This document shows, in pieces, positions 1 to 10,789 of a DNA stretch of 64,000 nt (within the stretch, counting starts at the first letter, position 1; the number at the start of each line of letters is the position of its first letter). Source of the DNA: Blasia pusilla (lineage: Eukaryota > Marchantiophyta > Marchantiopsida > Blasiales); contig CM114271.1 in the NCBI GenBank assembly GCA_050084515.1, positions 15,810,001-15,874,000 of the forward strand. Direction: 5' to 3'. The notes beneath the pieces were generated by a model. It had not been told where the DNA came from. It did not search any database and saw only the letters and a program-made list of their open reading frames with translations. Made by a program: the position numbers and the translations under genes.

Positions 1-70
1 GCAATTCCTTTTAAGAGGCAGTCCTATCCGTCGGCCCCCGATTTTAAGGTTTCTCGTCTTCGAGGAATAA

Positions 71-166
71 TGAACTTCCATAAAAACGCTTGATGGAAAA
101 CCCATCAGAGATTAAAAAACCCGGCCCTGAAAAGAAAGAAGGGGCCTTTCTCGTGTTGGAGGAACG
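71..166. repeat. dispersed repeat R1, copy 1
   Basis: This stretch is clearly similar to 3843-3945. Shared words include aacttccataaaa, gatggaaaacccatca and cggccctgaaaagaaagaag. The family is unidentified and no coding domain is seen. It lies a few hundred bases before R2 copy 1, whereas the second R1 copy lies after R2 copy 2. Confidence 0.6.
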
Positions 167-599
167 ATATCATGGGACGTATCCGCCACGGGTTCATAGA
201 ACCCAGTTTCGAAATAATCATCCCCCTTTTGCAAGTGCATATTATGATCGGCCCCTAAAAGGTGAATTCTATTCAATCACCCCCTAATCTGTCGGTGGTA
301 AACTCAATCACCCTCCAATCGGCTTATTCCCGTCCGCGTACATTTGGCTATCGTAAGCCATTCTTAAACTGAATTATTGCACGCTACAAGGGGAGTATGG
401 TTTGATTCAAAATATGCACTATGGAAACCGTCGGGACGTTCTTATTCTCTCCTTCCATTGTTGCGGATAAAATGGAAAAAACTTCGCTATAGATGATACT
501 TGCGGATAGGACTGCCATGCACATGACTGGATGAGACGGGTTTGTTTTAAATCAGTTAAATGTGATTAATTAATTAGATAGGACAAGTGTTATAATAGG

Positions 600-860
600 A
601 GGCCACCTTAAAAGACCAGTCAACTTGTAGCCAATGTCCGGGGAGAACCGGGGTTACGTGTTGAGCTGGCTGGAAGAATTTGAGAATTTCCGATTCAGTT
701 CGTTACTTACCGGCCAAAAAAGAGGGTTCATGGAGGGTGTCCTTCGTATCCGTGTCTATTTAGCCGGCTGGAATGAAGAAAACTTCGAAAAATGCCTCTT
801 GGATTTGTAGAGACCGAAAACGTACCGGTTGTCACGAAAAAACTCCCTAGACCCTACTTG
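600..860. repeat. dispersed repeat R2, copy 1
   Basis: This stretch matches 3165-3355 along most of its length. Shared words include gaatttgagaatttccga, gggtgtccttcgtat and gttgtcacgaaaaaactccc. An extra stretch of about 50 bases is present here (around 770-820). No known coding domain is visible, so it may be non-coding sequence of an unidentified transposon. Confidence 0.6.
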
Positions 861-1461
861 TAGCATGATAATCGTTGAGATGCATGTCTCTAAGGATAAT
901 ATAGGTTCTTCTCAGTTTTCAAACCAGGATATCTATATTGTAATTTGATTTGAGGAGGGGGTATTACTTTATTTAATAGCTCCCTTCCCAAAGAAGTGAA
1001 GCCCTCCTTTAAAAGGAAGTCTCTTTTAAAATAGCATGAACACTTGAAAATAGTGGATGAAATCCACTATCCAAAACTTCGGTAAATAAATCAATGATGA
1101 TGCTCGCCAATCTTTTTTTACGTCTCAAACTTGGTAAATAACCTCTCCTATAATATGTTTTCCAATTCAGTAGTAGTCCAAAGTTCATTCGTACATCGCA
1201 CGGGCACCAGCTAGTAAATATTATTTCAAAATCGTCAAGTGCAAGGAACATGTTGTGCACCTATGTGTGTTCACCTTGACGAGCCTCATAAAAAACTAAC
1301 CCACTTATACAAAATCAAGTGAAGAGGTACCGAACATTAGTGTTCAATTCTAATGGTTAACCATGCTTAAAATATGGGCCCCAGCTCTTGCAAACCATGT
1401 CCGTAGACATGTCCAAACTTGTCTTTCCATATCCGTTCTAGGGACAGACTTGTCTAGTGTT
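861..1461. other. no gene recognised
   Basis: I see no supported coding sequence here. The end (about 1385-1460) holds words such as catgtccgtagacatgtcc and gacagacttgtc, which resemble the subterminal sequence of the hAT-like family described at 6104, 52439 and 53548. Confidence 0.4.
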
Positions 1462-1725
1462 TTGCAACCATGTTTCATTTTCCTTTCCCATCTCATCTAT
1501 CTTTATGATCCCTTTCGGACCTCTCCCCTTCATTTCATTTCCATCCCCTTCTCTCTGTGATGTGAGTGTTTGGAGATGTGTCACCACATCTCCAAACGTA
1601 CTCTATCTTGTCTCTTCTCTATCAAGTTACTTACATCACATAGAGAAGGGGATGGAAATGTAACCAAGTGGAGAGGGATCATGAAGATACATGAGATGGA
1701 AAAGGAAAATGAAACATGGTTGCAA
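1462..1725. mobile_element. foldback (MITE-like) element
   Basis: The two halves are inverted copies of each other. The left arm starts ttgcaaccatgtttcatttt and runs through catctcatctat and ccatccccttctct. The right arm holds the reverse complement and ends atgaaacatggttgcaa. At the centre, 1568-1580 and 1585-1597 form a perfect 13-bp inverted repeat (gtttggagatgtg) around 4 bases. Nothing is encoded. The structure fits a non-autonomous DNA transposon or foldback element. A transcript would fold into a long hairpin. Confidence 0.65.
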
Positions 1726-2159
1726 ACTGGGAAGTCATTTATAATTTTTTAGTGAATAATAATGCACAAATATCGTGAGTATTTAAGGTGGTTTCTCCGA
1801 GTTTAAATTTTATATCTCTCCTCCAAAAGAAATTTCTTAAAGAACACCCAATTTTGACATATTTTTGTATAATTTTTTCATATTTCCTTCATAATTCTCA
1901 AATTTTACAATCTGATTTTACAAGAAAATACAGATTATTATGCCTAACCATTTTCCTCTTAAAAAAAAACTAATTCTTTCCCAAACTAAAGTATCAGTCA
2001 TGAGTTGGCAAGAAACCTCACATGTCATGAGTTGACATGAAACCCTAAACATCTGATTTTTTTTTTTAAAACAAGGCATGGATCTAGCGGATCTTAGTTG
2101 AAATCTTGATCTTCCGGACCAAGATTTCGGTCTAGTGGACCCAACTCTGGTCTGCTGGA
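1726..2159. other. AT-rich, no gene recognised
   Basis: The sequence is AT-rich up to about 2080, followed by short repeated words (gatctagcgg, tggtctgctgg). Only short chance reading frames are present. Confidence 0.4.
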
Positions 2160-2499
2160 TGAAAATTTTGTAGGCCTTGAGCCCGCGCGTGCTTGCTTGG
2201 AACCCCTCAGCTGCCCACGCCCTGCCTGCGTCTGCCCGCTTGGAGCCCGCCCTTGCCCACGCCTACCCGCCTAGAGTCCGCACCTGCCCGCCTAGAGCCC
2301 GTGCCTACCTAGAGCCCGCGCCTGCCCGCACTTGCCCGCCTGGAACCTGACCTACGGGCCATGCAACGGGTGCGGGCTCCATGAGCCGGGGTCTACGTGG
2401 CGGGCTCTGATGCAGGCTTAGGGTGGGCCCGGGTGCGGTCCGGGCATGTCCGGACACATCCATCCCATGGACGGACATGTTCGTTTCCGTGCAACCTTA
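2160..2499. mobile_element. hAT-like non-autonomous element, decayed copy
   Basis: This GC-rich stretch is built from imperfect repeats of gcccgcctg-type words and ends with cggacatgttcgtttccgtgcaacctta. That tail closely matches the right ends of the elements at 52439-52796 and 53548-53998. The left boundary cannot be placed with confidence. Confidence 0.5.
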
Positions 2500-2649
2500 C
2501 CGGTAGACACGTTTCTTTAACCAATTTTATTTATACTATGTTGAAATTATATTTTACTGGTTGCTTCTTCTCTGAAATGTGGCCTTGGATTCCATTCCCA
2601 TACACCATGGATTCAATAGGGCCACTTACTTCCTTTTCACGGAGAAGAA

Positions 2650-2707
2650 GTTCGGGGAGGGAAGAAATTGCCGTTGGGCTGGACAGCAATTTCTTCCCTT
2701 CCCGAAC
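2650..2707. repeat. 58-bp hairpin
   Basis: Arms gttcggggagggaagaaatt.. and ..aatttcttcccttcccgaac are inverted copies with one mismatch over about 22 bases, separated by roughly 14 bases. It lies 36 bases before the larger foldback at 2744-3046 and may belong to the same element. Confidence 0.65.
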
Positions 2708-2743
2708 AAAAACCCTAGAAAAAAAAGTAAAAAAATTCATATA

Positions 2744-3046
2744 GTCCGAAAGAAGACAAAAATATCTTTGGGACGTCCCAAGAAAACGCCTTTACACAAA
2801 CGACACACCTGTTTAGATACCCGTTGGAAGAAACGGGGATTCGTTGCGGCTAGAGTTCCCGTGGGCCTACGAACTTGGAAGTGAGTGGCCCTAATAGGGC
2901 CACTCACTGCCGGAGTTGGGAGGCCCCCGGGAGTCGTGGCAACGGCCAACGCCCGTTTGAAGAAACGGGTACCTACACACGGTTCCCGTTTCTGGGAACG
3001 GAAATTTTTAGGGACGTCCGAAAGAAATTTTTGTCCTCTTTCGGAC
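2744..3046. mobile_element. foldback element with inverted termini
   Basis: The left end gtccgaaagaag...gggacgtccc and the right end gggacgtccgaaag...ctttcggac are inverted copies. The centre is a perfect 13-bp inverted repeat, 2880-2892 and 2896-2908 (agtgagtggccct). Between them, paired words such as cccgttggaagaaacgggg and cccgtttgaagaaacgggt continue the symmetry. No protein domain is visible. This is best described as a MITE or foldback transposon of about 300 bp. Confidence 0.65.
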
Positions 3047-3164
3047 GATACCAATTTTTAAATTATTGTTTATAAAAAATTTATCATTATTATTCAATAA
3101 AGTCCATTCGTGTGGACTACACGGGAATTTCCTCAGTCCCCATATTTGTTCCCCGTCTGGAGGA

Positions 3165-3355
3165 AATGAGTGGCCCTAATATACTGAACGTCGGGGGAAA
3201 ACCGGCGTTACGCTGGCCGGTAGAATTTGAGAATTTCCGAATCAGGTCGTCAGGTACCGGCCAAAAACCGAGGGCTCAGGAGGGTGTCCTTCGTATTCGT
3301 ATCTGTTTAACCGGAAATGTACAGGTTGTCACGAAAAAACTCCCCGGACCCTGAA
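3165..3355. repeat. dispersed repeat R2, copy 2
   Basis: Second copy of the repeat at 600-860, lacking its internal extra stretch. It is followed at 3843 by R1 copy 2, so the R1/R2 order is reversed relative to the first occurrence. Confidence 0.6.
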
Positions 3356-3842
3356 TATACTTTCAATGGGTTCTAAAGATCTTTTATTTATTCATGTCCG
3401 ACATCCACCAAAAACACTACCCGGCTTGCAGTAGATAGGGGCAGTTTACAACTGCGGATTTGGGGTCTGGATGAGTGAGTCCAAGTTTGGTATTAGGGCG
3501 GTTGAGGCGCGTGTTCCGAAAAGAGGTGTGATTAAATCTACTTTTGTTTTGCTATACCAGGCTGAAGTTTGAATGCTACGAGCGAACCGTAGTTGGGCAG
3601 CTGTAAATTCCTGGGCTTCGCTCGCACCCATTCGATGAAAACTGGGACTGCACGGAAGGCGATGGCCGGGACACCTTATGGTGTCTCAGCCATTGCGATC
3701 GACCCACTTCCGAAATTCCGAACCAATATGGTGCGGCCTCCGGAGGCGGGGCGGGAGTGGTATTCCTCGGGGAGTCAGGGTCCCTAACACGGCCTAAACG
3801 TTACGCGGTCGAGTAGAAGCTGCTTAGGAAGAAAGAAGGTAA
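3356..3842. other. no gene recognised
   Basis: This is moderately GC-rich unique-looking sequence between R2 copy 2 and R1 copy 2. I see no conserved domain in either strand. It may be internal sequence of the same unidentified transposon. Confidence 0.35.
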
Positions 3843-3945
3843 ACTTCCATAAAACGCTCGATGGAAAACCCATCAAGAGATACGAAGGAGGAGGCGGGGC
3901 ATAGAGAGCCAAAAACCGGCCCTGAAAAGAAAGAAGGGGACCTTC
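3843..3945. repeat. dispersed repeat R1, copy 2
   Basis: Second copy of the repeat at 71-166, with about 20 extra bases in the middle. Confidence 0.6.
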
Positions 3946-6103
3946 CCCCTGTCGACTTTGGACAGGAACCTAATCAGATAATGCCAAAATTAGATATGTC
4001 CGTTTCTGCCGCGGTGCATCGCCTCTTGTTGGCCGGTAATTTATCATTTGCGTACCTACTTGTATTCCATTCCTGCACCCTTTGAAGAAGCAATGGTGAC
4101 GCCGATACCCACGGGAGCGAGACGGCACTCAACATCGCGTTCGCTAGTCCGACCAATGTGTTGATCCAGCTCTGTACAGACACATCAACGGCTCCTGCGT
4201 TTGGAATGTTATGCCAACTCCAGGACCTGCCATATCATTCCAAATCGAGGAACATACCCGACGCACGCCTTCGGGCATCTGGAATGAACGCGCCACCATC
4301 TGTCCGTACATAGTTTTGTCGATCTCACCGCAGTAGGTACGACCCGACTATGCTGGCACCATTACTGCTGCTCCTACATGTAGTATCTGCCTACTGGGTC
4401 TACTAAGAGTTTCTCTCTCTAGAGCAGACGCTCTTTCTTCCTGTCCCCTGGCCATATTGTACTGTACCAGCTAGCTCGTGACGGGCACTACCGTAATCGC
4501 GGAATCTCTCACTGCATATCATCTCGTGGTCGCCAGGGTAAATCGTCAGAGCTATTCACGCCGGTCATTTGTATCGGACTGGGATCAAACATCCGCACGA
4601 CTGAGTTACCTCCAATGCCTTCATTTAAGTTCTTGTTACAATCTGAAATATAAAAGTGAGGTTAAGAAAATAGCACTGGAATAAAGAAAGGTTCGACACT
4701 TCCACCCGGCGAAACGGACAGACAATTAATCCCCATGCACTTCGGAACAAATTTCTTAGTGGTTCTCATGTGGAACTCCCTTCCTTAATGTACCTGCCTC
4801 GATACTTTCTTTTCCCACCTGGCCTATTGAGTGTGCCACATAGTTTCCGTGTGTGTGGGATACTGATAATGTGCATATTTTTCTGATAGATATAGTTTTA
4901 GGTTTCTATGTTTGAATTAGAAATTTGATATTGGGCAAACTGTTTTCCCATCTTATTAAAAAAATCAATATTATTCGTCATATGTAAAACATGGAAAATT
5001 TTGAAATTCTCTAAGAAAAAATTTCTATATTGAAAAATATAATTCATGGGAAGACCAAAAATATCACTTTCTACATTTTTCTTGAATTGCAAGATTTATT
5101 TTTAACTTTCTAATTTTTTTATCTCTTTACAAATTTCCCTACAAACATTGGGAGATTTTTTACATTTTATAACTTGAAGGAAATGAAAACCTTAAGAAGA
5201 ATAAATTGAGATGATTCAAAAAAAACACCCAGACCTACACTAAAATTTTTCAATGCATATAACTTTAAAAATAATAATTGAGAGAAAATTTATAAAGAAA
5301 GAAAAATACAACTCCTACAAGAATTGTGAAACTCGAGAACAAATCAAACCTTCCCTCCCCTCTCCCACCAGCACATGTCCCCTCCCCGCTCTCATGTGTA
5401 CTCCCCTTTCTCCTTCCCTCTAAAATTTAAGTCCCTCCCTTCAAATTTTCAAACTTTAACAATAGAAAGGTCCTAAGAGAACAAGTGTCAACAATAGAAG
5501 GGTAGCATTTGAAAATCCCTCCTTTGTTAATAGTATAGAGGAAGTTCTTTAGTACCCTTATATACAATATAACTTGACCGGTTGTCTGATATAACCATGT
5601 GATACAAAGGGTCAAGGCCTCTTGAGCAAAAAAATTTCCCTAAGAACCATCATATCATAATTTTATTGGAGAGAGCCTTGTTATATTTGCAAACTCTTAT
5701 CTGCTTGACATATGGCACATGGGCAACAAGAAAAAAATTTCTATACTACGGCCAACAAGAAAAAACAAATTTAATTAGTCCCTTCCTTCTAGTGTATGGC
5801 ATGGGATGTGCACTAGTATCCGTTACAATAGTTGCATGGGAAGCATCTTGAGAATAAAATTTGAAATTTTGGGAATGGAGAAAGAAGATAGCACCAAAAA
5901 TAACTTGTGATAAGGAAAAACATAAGTTTTGGAAAAATATAGGGCTTTTGCGAACAAGATTTTTTTTTCATATCTAAATTTGTGGACATAGAGAAATAAT
6001 CTTTTATCGTGAAGTATTATTTTTCTATAGTCATATTAAGTTCTTCTATTAAGAAAACCCTAAGAAAAACCATACATTAGGGCTTAGGGTCTAGGCCAGA
6101 AAT
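3946..6103. other. no gene recognised
   Basis: 3946-4700 is moderately GC-rich without a recognisable protein. 4700-6100 is AT-rich with scattered short reading frames only. No RNA gene, transposon terminus or conserved motif was found here. Confidence 0.35.
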
Positions 6104-6440
6104 CAAGGTTCCATATGGATATAGTCCATATGTGCGAACATGTCCATGCCTATGGACTAACATCCATCCTATGGAAGAACTTGTCCATATAGACCCCACT
6201 TTCCCCTTCTTTCTCATTCCCCCCACTTGCCTTTGTGTTCCATAATCTCTTGTTTCTTCCTCCTCCCACCTCCATTCCTTCCCCCTGTATTTCCGCACTC
6301 GCACACGCCCTTGCCCTGCCTTCCATCATGAACTATAAAGTGTAGATCCCACCTCTTATAATCGATGTCCGTGGACATATCTAGACTTGTCCATCCATGT
6401 CCGTCTTAGAGATAGACTTGTCAATTTTTGTGCAATCATG
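6104..6440. mobile_element. hAT-like non-autonomous element
   Basis: It begins CAAGGTTCCATATGG and ends GTGCAATCATG, the terminal pattern of the family seen at 14802, 52439 and 53548. The subterminal regions carry the same gaacatgtcc, gacttgtcc and catgtccgt words. The 8 bases on each side (ccagaaat and cccaaaat) agree at 6 of 8 positions, which fits an aged 8-bp target duplication. It is less GC-rich inside than its relatives and encodes nothing. Confidence 0.55.
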
Positions 6441-8014
6441 CCCAAAATCCCAAGCGAAATCCTAGACATTACCTTTAGGATGTCAAAAAGAAGCTAAGTT
6501 TAGGGTATAGAGTTTACTTGCAACCAAGGTTCACTCAAAGGTTTAAACCACAATTTTCAAAAAAAATTGGAAAATTTTTCCATATATTAGGATGTCAATT
6601 TTATTTCGAGCATCATTATCTATAGTGGGCAATGCATCGGGATGTGGAGCGTAAGTCGGGCGTTGAAAGGGATTTTAGTTCAAGGCGCTAAATTTTTTAA
6701 CAAAAAACCTAGATACCAGCCAATGAAATTTGACAATGGTGTCAATGGCAGTCTAATCGGGCAAAAAGGGGAAAGAGTCAGAGATGTAGTTTCGCAAATG
6801 CTTGAGTTTTCCTTATCTGATGTAGTTGCAATTGAAGACCTTGGTTGATTTATGGATGGAAAATATAGACGGGAAGACGAATGTTCCTCGTTGGAAGGCA
6901 AGAGAATGAAGATATAAGCCGCATGCATACATCTACGGGTTCCATACACGAGGCTCTAATAAGATTAGATAATAATCCTATCACTCATTGTAACACTTCT
7001 AGTATGCCATAATAGTAATTGGCAAGTCCTATACGTAACAATTCAAATACCATAACTTCTATATTACTATCACATAACACAATGAGAAACTCATTATTAA
7101 AAGGAGAGATAGTGGACTATAATTTGATTTTGGGAAGGGATACTTTGGCTTCATTATGACAAAACAAAAATCATGAGGATCTCCATCAGAAGTTTGCGCT
7201 TGCCTCTATTATATCTAGATGGTTATTCAAATGTGTAAAGAATCATCATTTCCAAGAGGCTTTAAGGAAAATTGCTAGATTAATTGGAAGTTGCATACTC
7301 TGGATCCAATCTAGATCAAATGTGATATTAGAATCTACGTTGGTACAAGGCCCATGTTGAAAAAACATATGAAAATGATGAAGGTGATAAGGAAGAAGTA
7401 CATGTATATGATTTCTAGCGACGGTTTTAATTACCAATTGCCAAGGAAAGCCCCTTACGAATAATTTGGTAGCATTCATGGGAGGTGAATATTTCATTGA
7501 GGCTATAAATGCCTTGGATATGATTAAGAATGCAAGATGGATAACGAGAATCATGATTGGGCATATCAACGAAATGGACCCCAAAATTTCATTCAATTTG
7601 TGAAAGGGAATGCATCAATTTGTAAGTTTGCAAGTTCTTTTTTACTCAAGCTCATCCTCATATTTTATGGGTTGGTTTTGTAGCTTATGGGTTGGATTTG
7701 GTTTGTGAAGATAGGGGGATAATTGGATGTTTTCAACCATATCTTCTCATTTTTGTAATATGGTTAAATTCATCAAGAATCATCATGCTACCGATTGCAT
7801 CAAGAAGTTTCCTTTTCCATAGATTCATTCACGAACAACATAGGAATTGACTAAAATCTTCCACTGCAAATGATTTAGTCTATGTATATCACAATGATTG
7901 CATGAACAGTCAAGCATCTAAGTTTTGTACTCGGTGCGTTCGTGACTTGAACAAGTACTATAGATCAAGAGACCTATAACAGTTGTTATGAAAATATCAC
8001 GGTGAGAAGTATGG
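6441..8014. other. no gene recognised
   Basis: Short reading frames occur (for example about 6642-6848 on plus and 7246-7596 on minus), but none shows a family motif I recognise. The sequence directly upstream of 8015 could be further decayed sequence of gypsy copy E, but I could not align it. Confidence 0.35.
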
Positions 8015-8318
8015 TGTCGTACGCATACATATTGCTACACAACATACATCGCTATCACCAAACATACACACAAACACGCACGATCCCATGCTGACTCATG
8101 GCATCCAAACAACGAGACAAGAAGTACCAAAATATCTCCAATAAATCAATGAAATCTCACATCAACATCTCACACCAAGCTTTCCATGGTGTGCACTCTC
8201 TCTCATGTCAAACCAAACCCACTCCTAATGAGAGGCTCGGGTTACACACACAAGGCAAGGAAGACCATAGCTCCGCCGCCTCATGCCAAGAGGTTCAACA
8301 AAGAGATAATGAGCTCTA

Positions 8319-8406
<88 letters not shown>

Positions 8407-8719
8407 GAAGTATACACCCTTCCTTCTCCCAAGCTCTCTCCTCGGTAACCTATGCTCGTAGGTCACCTCCTTGTCTCTTGACCTGTTGTAGCGGGTAAGG
8501 GCTACTTCCTAAAGTGGAAAGTCAACTATACCAAAAAGGGTAACTTGCTTGAAATAGTAAGTTCCTCAATATGGCTCCAAATGAGCTCAAACGAGGGGGA
8601 AACCTGCTCTCGAAAGTTATCCGTGGCCTCAAAAGGTCATCCTAGACCTCTTGAGGCTGTCTTCCAATATCTCCAAAGGCTCTACTACATCTCGCCGATC
8701 TATCCTAAAAGATGTGACA
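8015..8719 (-). mobile_element. solo LTR of the methyltransferase-bearing gypsy family
   Basis: Read on the minus strand it starts TGTCACATCTTTTAGGATAG and ends GCGTACGACA. These are the same ends as the 3' LTRs at 25903-26526 and 42924-43564. The four bases atgg lie directly on both sides (8011-8014 and 8720-8723), a probable target-site duplication. No internal domain accompanies it, so it looks like a solo LTR from recombination. It has expanded a (CT)n tract at 8322-8403, where the sister LTRs have only a short gagaga run. Confidence 0.75.
8322..8403. repeat. (CT)n microsatellite
   Basis: About 41 uninterrupted CT units inside the solo LTR. Leucine-serine and arginine-glutamate reading frames across it are artefacts of the repeat. 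Confidence 0.95.
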
Positions 8720-9039
8720 ATGGCATGGGAAGTTTAGAAGAGGAATGGATGGTTGGACAAATGAGACCACACTCGAGGAGCATATGCTTGAGACCACTAT
8801 CACTAATCAACAAAGGTAAAGGGGATTTCAGTTCAATAATGACTCATAAGAGGGTGATGTTGAGGATCATGAGACTCCTCCCCCCAAAGGTTCTGGACGT
8901 GATAATTTGGAAGATGGCATTGGGAACCATGAGGCATGGTTGTCTCATCTTGATAGTGATGACAATGATACATCCGGTAAGGAAATATATGAGGATGATT
9001 GCAATGATGTTGGATGTGGTGAGTATATTGGATCACCTG

Positions 9040-9490
9040 CTCATACTCCATGCTTATGGTGTATGAAATGTTTTCAATCTAAGGTATTCAGGTCGACTTA
9101 TGATGGAGTCTAGAGGCCATTCCTAATCATATAAGATGCCATCTTAGATCTATGGAAGCGATTGCCACTCGAGATGATATATCACTATTGGAATTGGCCA
9201 ATAGGATGGGCTCGCGTCCACAAGGAAAGGTTGGCCACTTTGGTGGTTTTTGCGAGATCCCATGCTTTTCATTAGGGAGGCTATGACCAAGGATGATATA
9301 GGGTGGAGAAGGCACATACACTGGTGGAGCATAATGCCAATAAGCAAGAGCAGGCTATGGGGTTACAAATAGAATAGCGATGCCTATTAAGTTAGAGGCA
9401 TTATAGAGATAGGTATTGGGTCAAGCTATGGATCTGAATTTTCTTACTTGTGTGTTCAATTTGGGTTGGGTTGAGTAAATATGGACGTCA
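9040..9490 (+). pseudogene. C5 DNA methyltransferase remnant of gypsy copy E
   Basis: This is the C-terminal part of the same methyltransferase seen at 38172-39320, with many frameshifts and stops. A frame near 9400-9460 reads VLGQAMDLNFLTCVFNLG, against VLGQAMDLDCLTWIFSLG in copy B. Upstream, words around 9230-9290 align with the copy B stretch encoding the target-recognition side of the domain, and 9330-9360 aligns with the conserved EPNADERERAMGFP segment. The catalytic half is not recognisable upstream (8724-9040). Sequence matching the copy B linker follows (about 9490-9570), so the methyltransferase sits upstream of RT here too. It is clearly non-functional. Confidence 0.7.
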
Positions 9491-9904
9491 AAGAAATTTT
9501 GTGACTTCACATCCATTTTGTAGTCCAATATCTACCAAGGTGGGTGAGACATTGGCTGGGTGGTTGATGATAATAGAGAGCCATCCATGAACTTTATGGG
9601 ACCTAATATAAGAGTGGAGAGAGATGATTGAAAAATATGGCGACAGATCATTATGATTTTTGATATATATCATAGTGCCCATAAAGTTTGTGCTCAAGAT
9701 GACTAATAATCTAGAGGTTCTTAACTCTTGAGTAGAAACCAACATTCTTGTTGTAAAGTTCAACCTCTACTCCTCCTTGCTTCACCCTAAACCATTTCCA
9801 ACCTTTAGCTTTTTGCGCAAGTCTTGGGTTGAGTCTCAAAGAATCAACCAGTTGCGTGTTTTGTAGGTAGGCGAGAAAATTGAAGCAGCCAAGCACTAAT
9901 TAAG

Positions 9905-10750
9905 TCCGAGTCTCCCCAAGTATGTACCATATCCCTATGGAGCCTCTTGCCCAAACTTTGAAAAATTTTCACAAGTTGCTTGCCTATACTAGAGCATGTT
10001 GATCGGTTATTTCCTCAAGATGTGTCTCGAATGCTTCCTTAGCTCAAACCTGAAATATGGCCAAACCCGGGTCATGGTTAATTCCTTGAACCTAGACTTG
10101 AGCGGGTAGGGAGGGAGAGGGTTCTCCGTATAGGTACTAATGGGATTATCCATGGGAATCCCACCTTCCCCATTATCCACCATATGCCTTGATCTTGGCC
10201 CAAAACCCAAAGTTTAAGGTGGTTCAAGAACCGCATACTTGCATTTGACTATATTCCCCTCCAAAAATGGTTTGGCATAGTCTTCCTACAAATTCTAGAA
10301 CTTCCAACTCCCCAAATGCATCTTGGAGCTTGGACTTGAATTTTATGCGCATGATGACTAGTGCCCATTTTGACTCTTGCCTTTTGACATCTCATGGTTG
10401 TCTTACCATCCTTCGCGTTTTGTGACTAGTATCATGGCATCTAGCCCATCTTGACTACTCTCGCGGTGGAGTCTTGCCCTTGACTTGGATTTTGGCTTAA
10501 AGATCTCATACCTTGCTTTCCTTGCCCTTATCCGCGTGAGTAGCTACGTCCCTTTTTTTACATAAGGCTAGTTTCAAGGCATGTGTCTGTCTCTCCTAGC
10601 ATTAGTCCCATAGTTGATCAGTTCCACCACCATTCTTAGTCTCAAACTGGCTAGTCTAGGCTCAAACTTTGATGGGTCATCCTAAGGTCTCTCCTCCTTG
10701 GACCCGCAATTGTGACTCGCTTCTTATGTGACGGCTAGCTCCGTGAATTG
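9905..10750. repeat. dispersed repeat F, copy 1, inserted in gypsy copy E
   Basis: This stretch aligns with 55385-56170. Shared features include gacttgagcg(g/a)gta(g)ggagggaga, the run of cct/ccc words around ccttgatcttggccc, and the sequence near cttggagcttgga. It separates the methyltransferase part of copy E from its RT part, so it probably inserted there. No protein domain is recognised. It may start earlier, near 9700. Confidence 0.6.
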
Positions 10751-10789
10751 CAACAATCCTCCTATTCTATAGATGAGACAAGAGAGATT

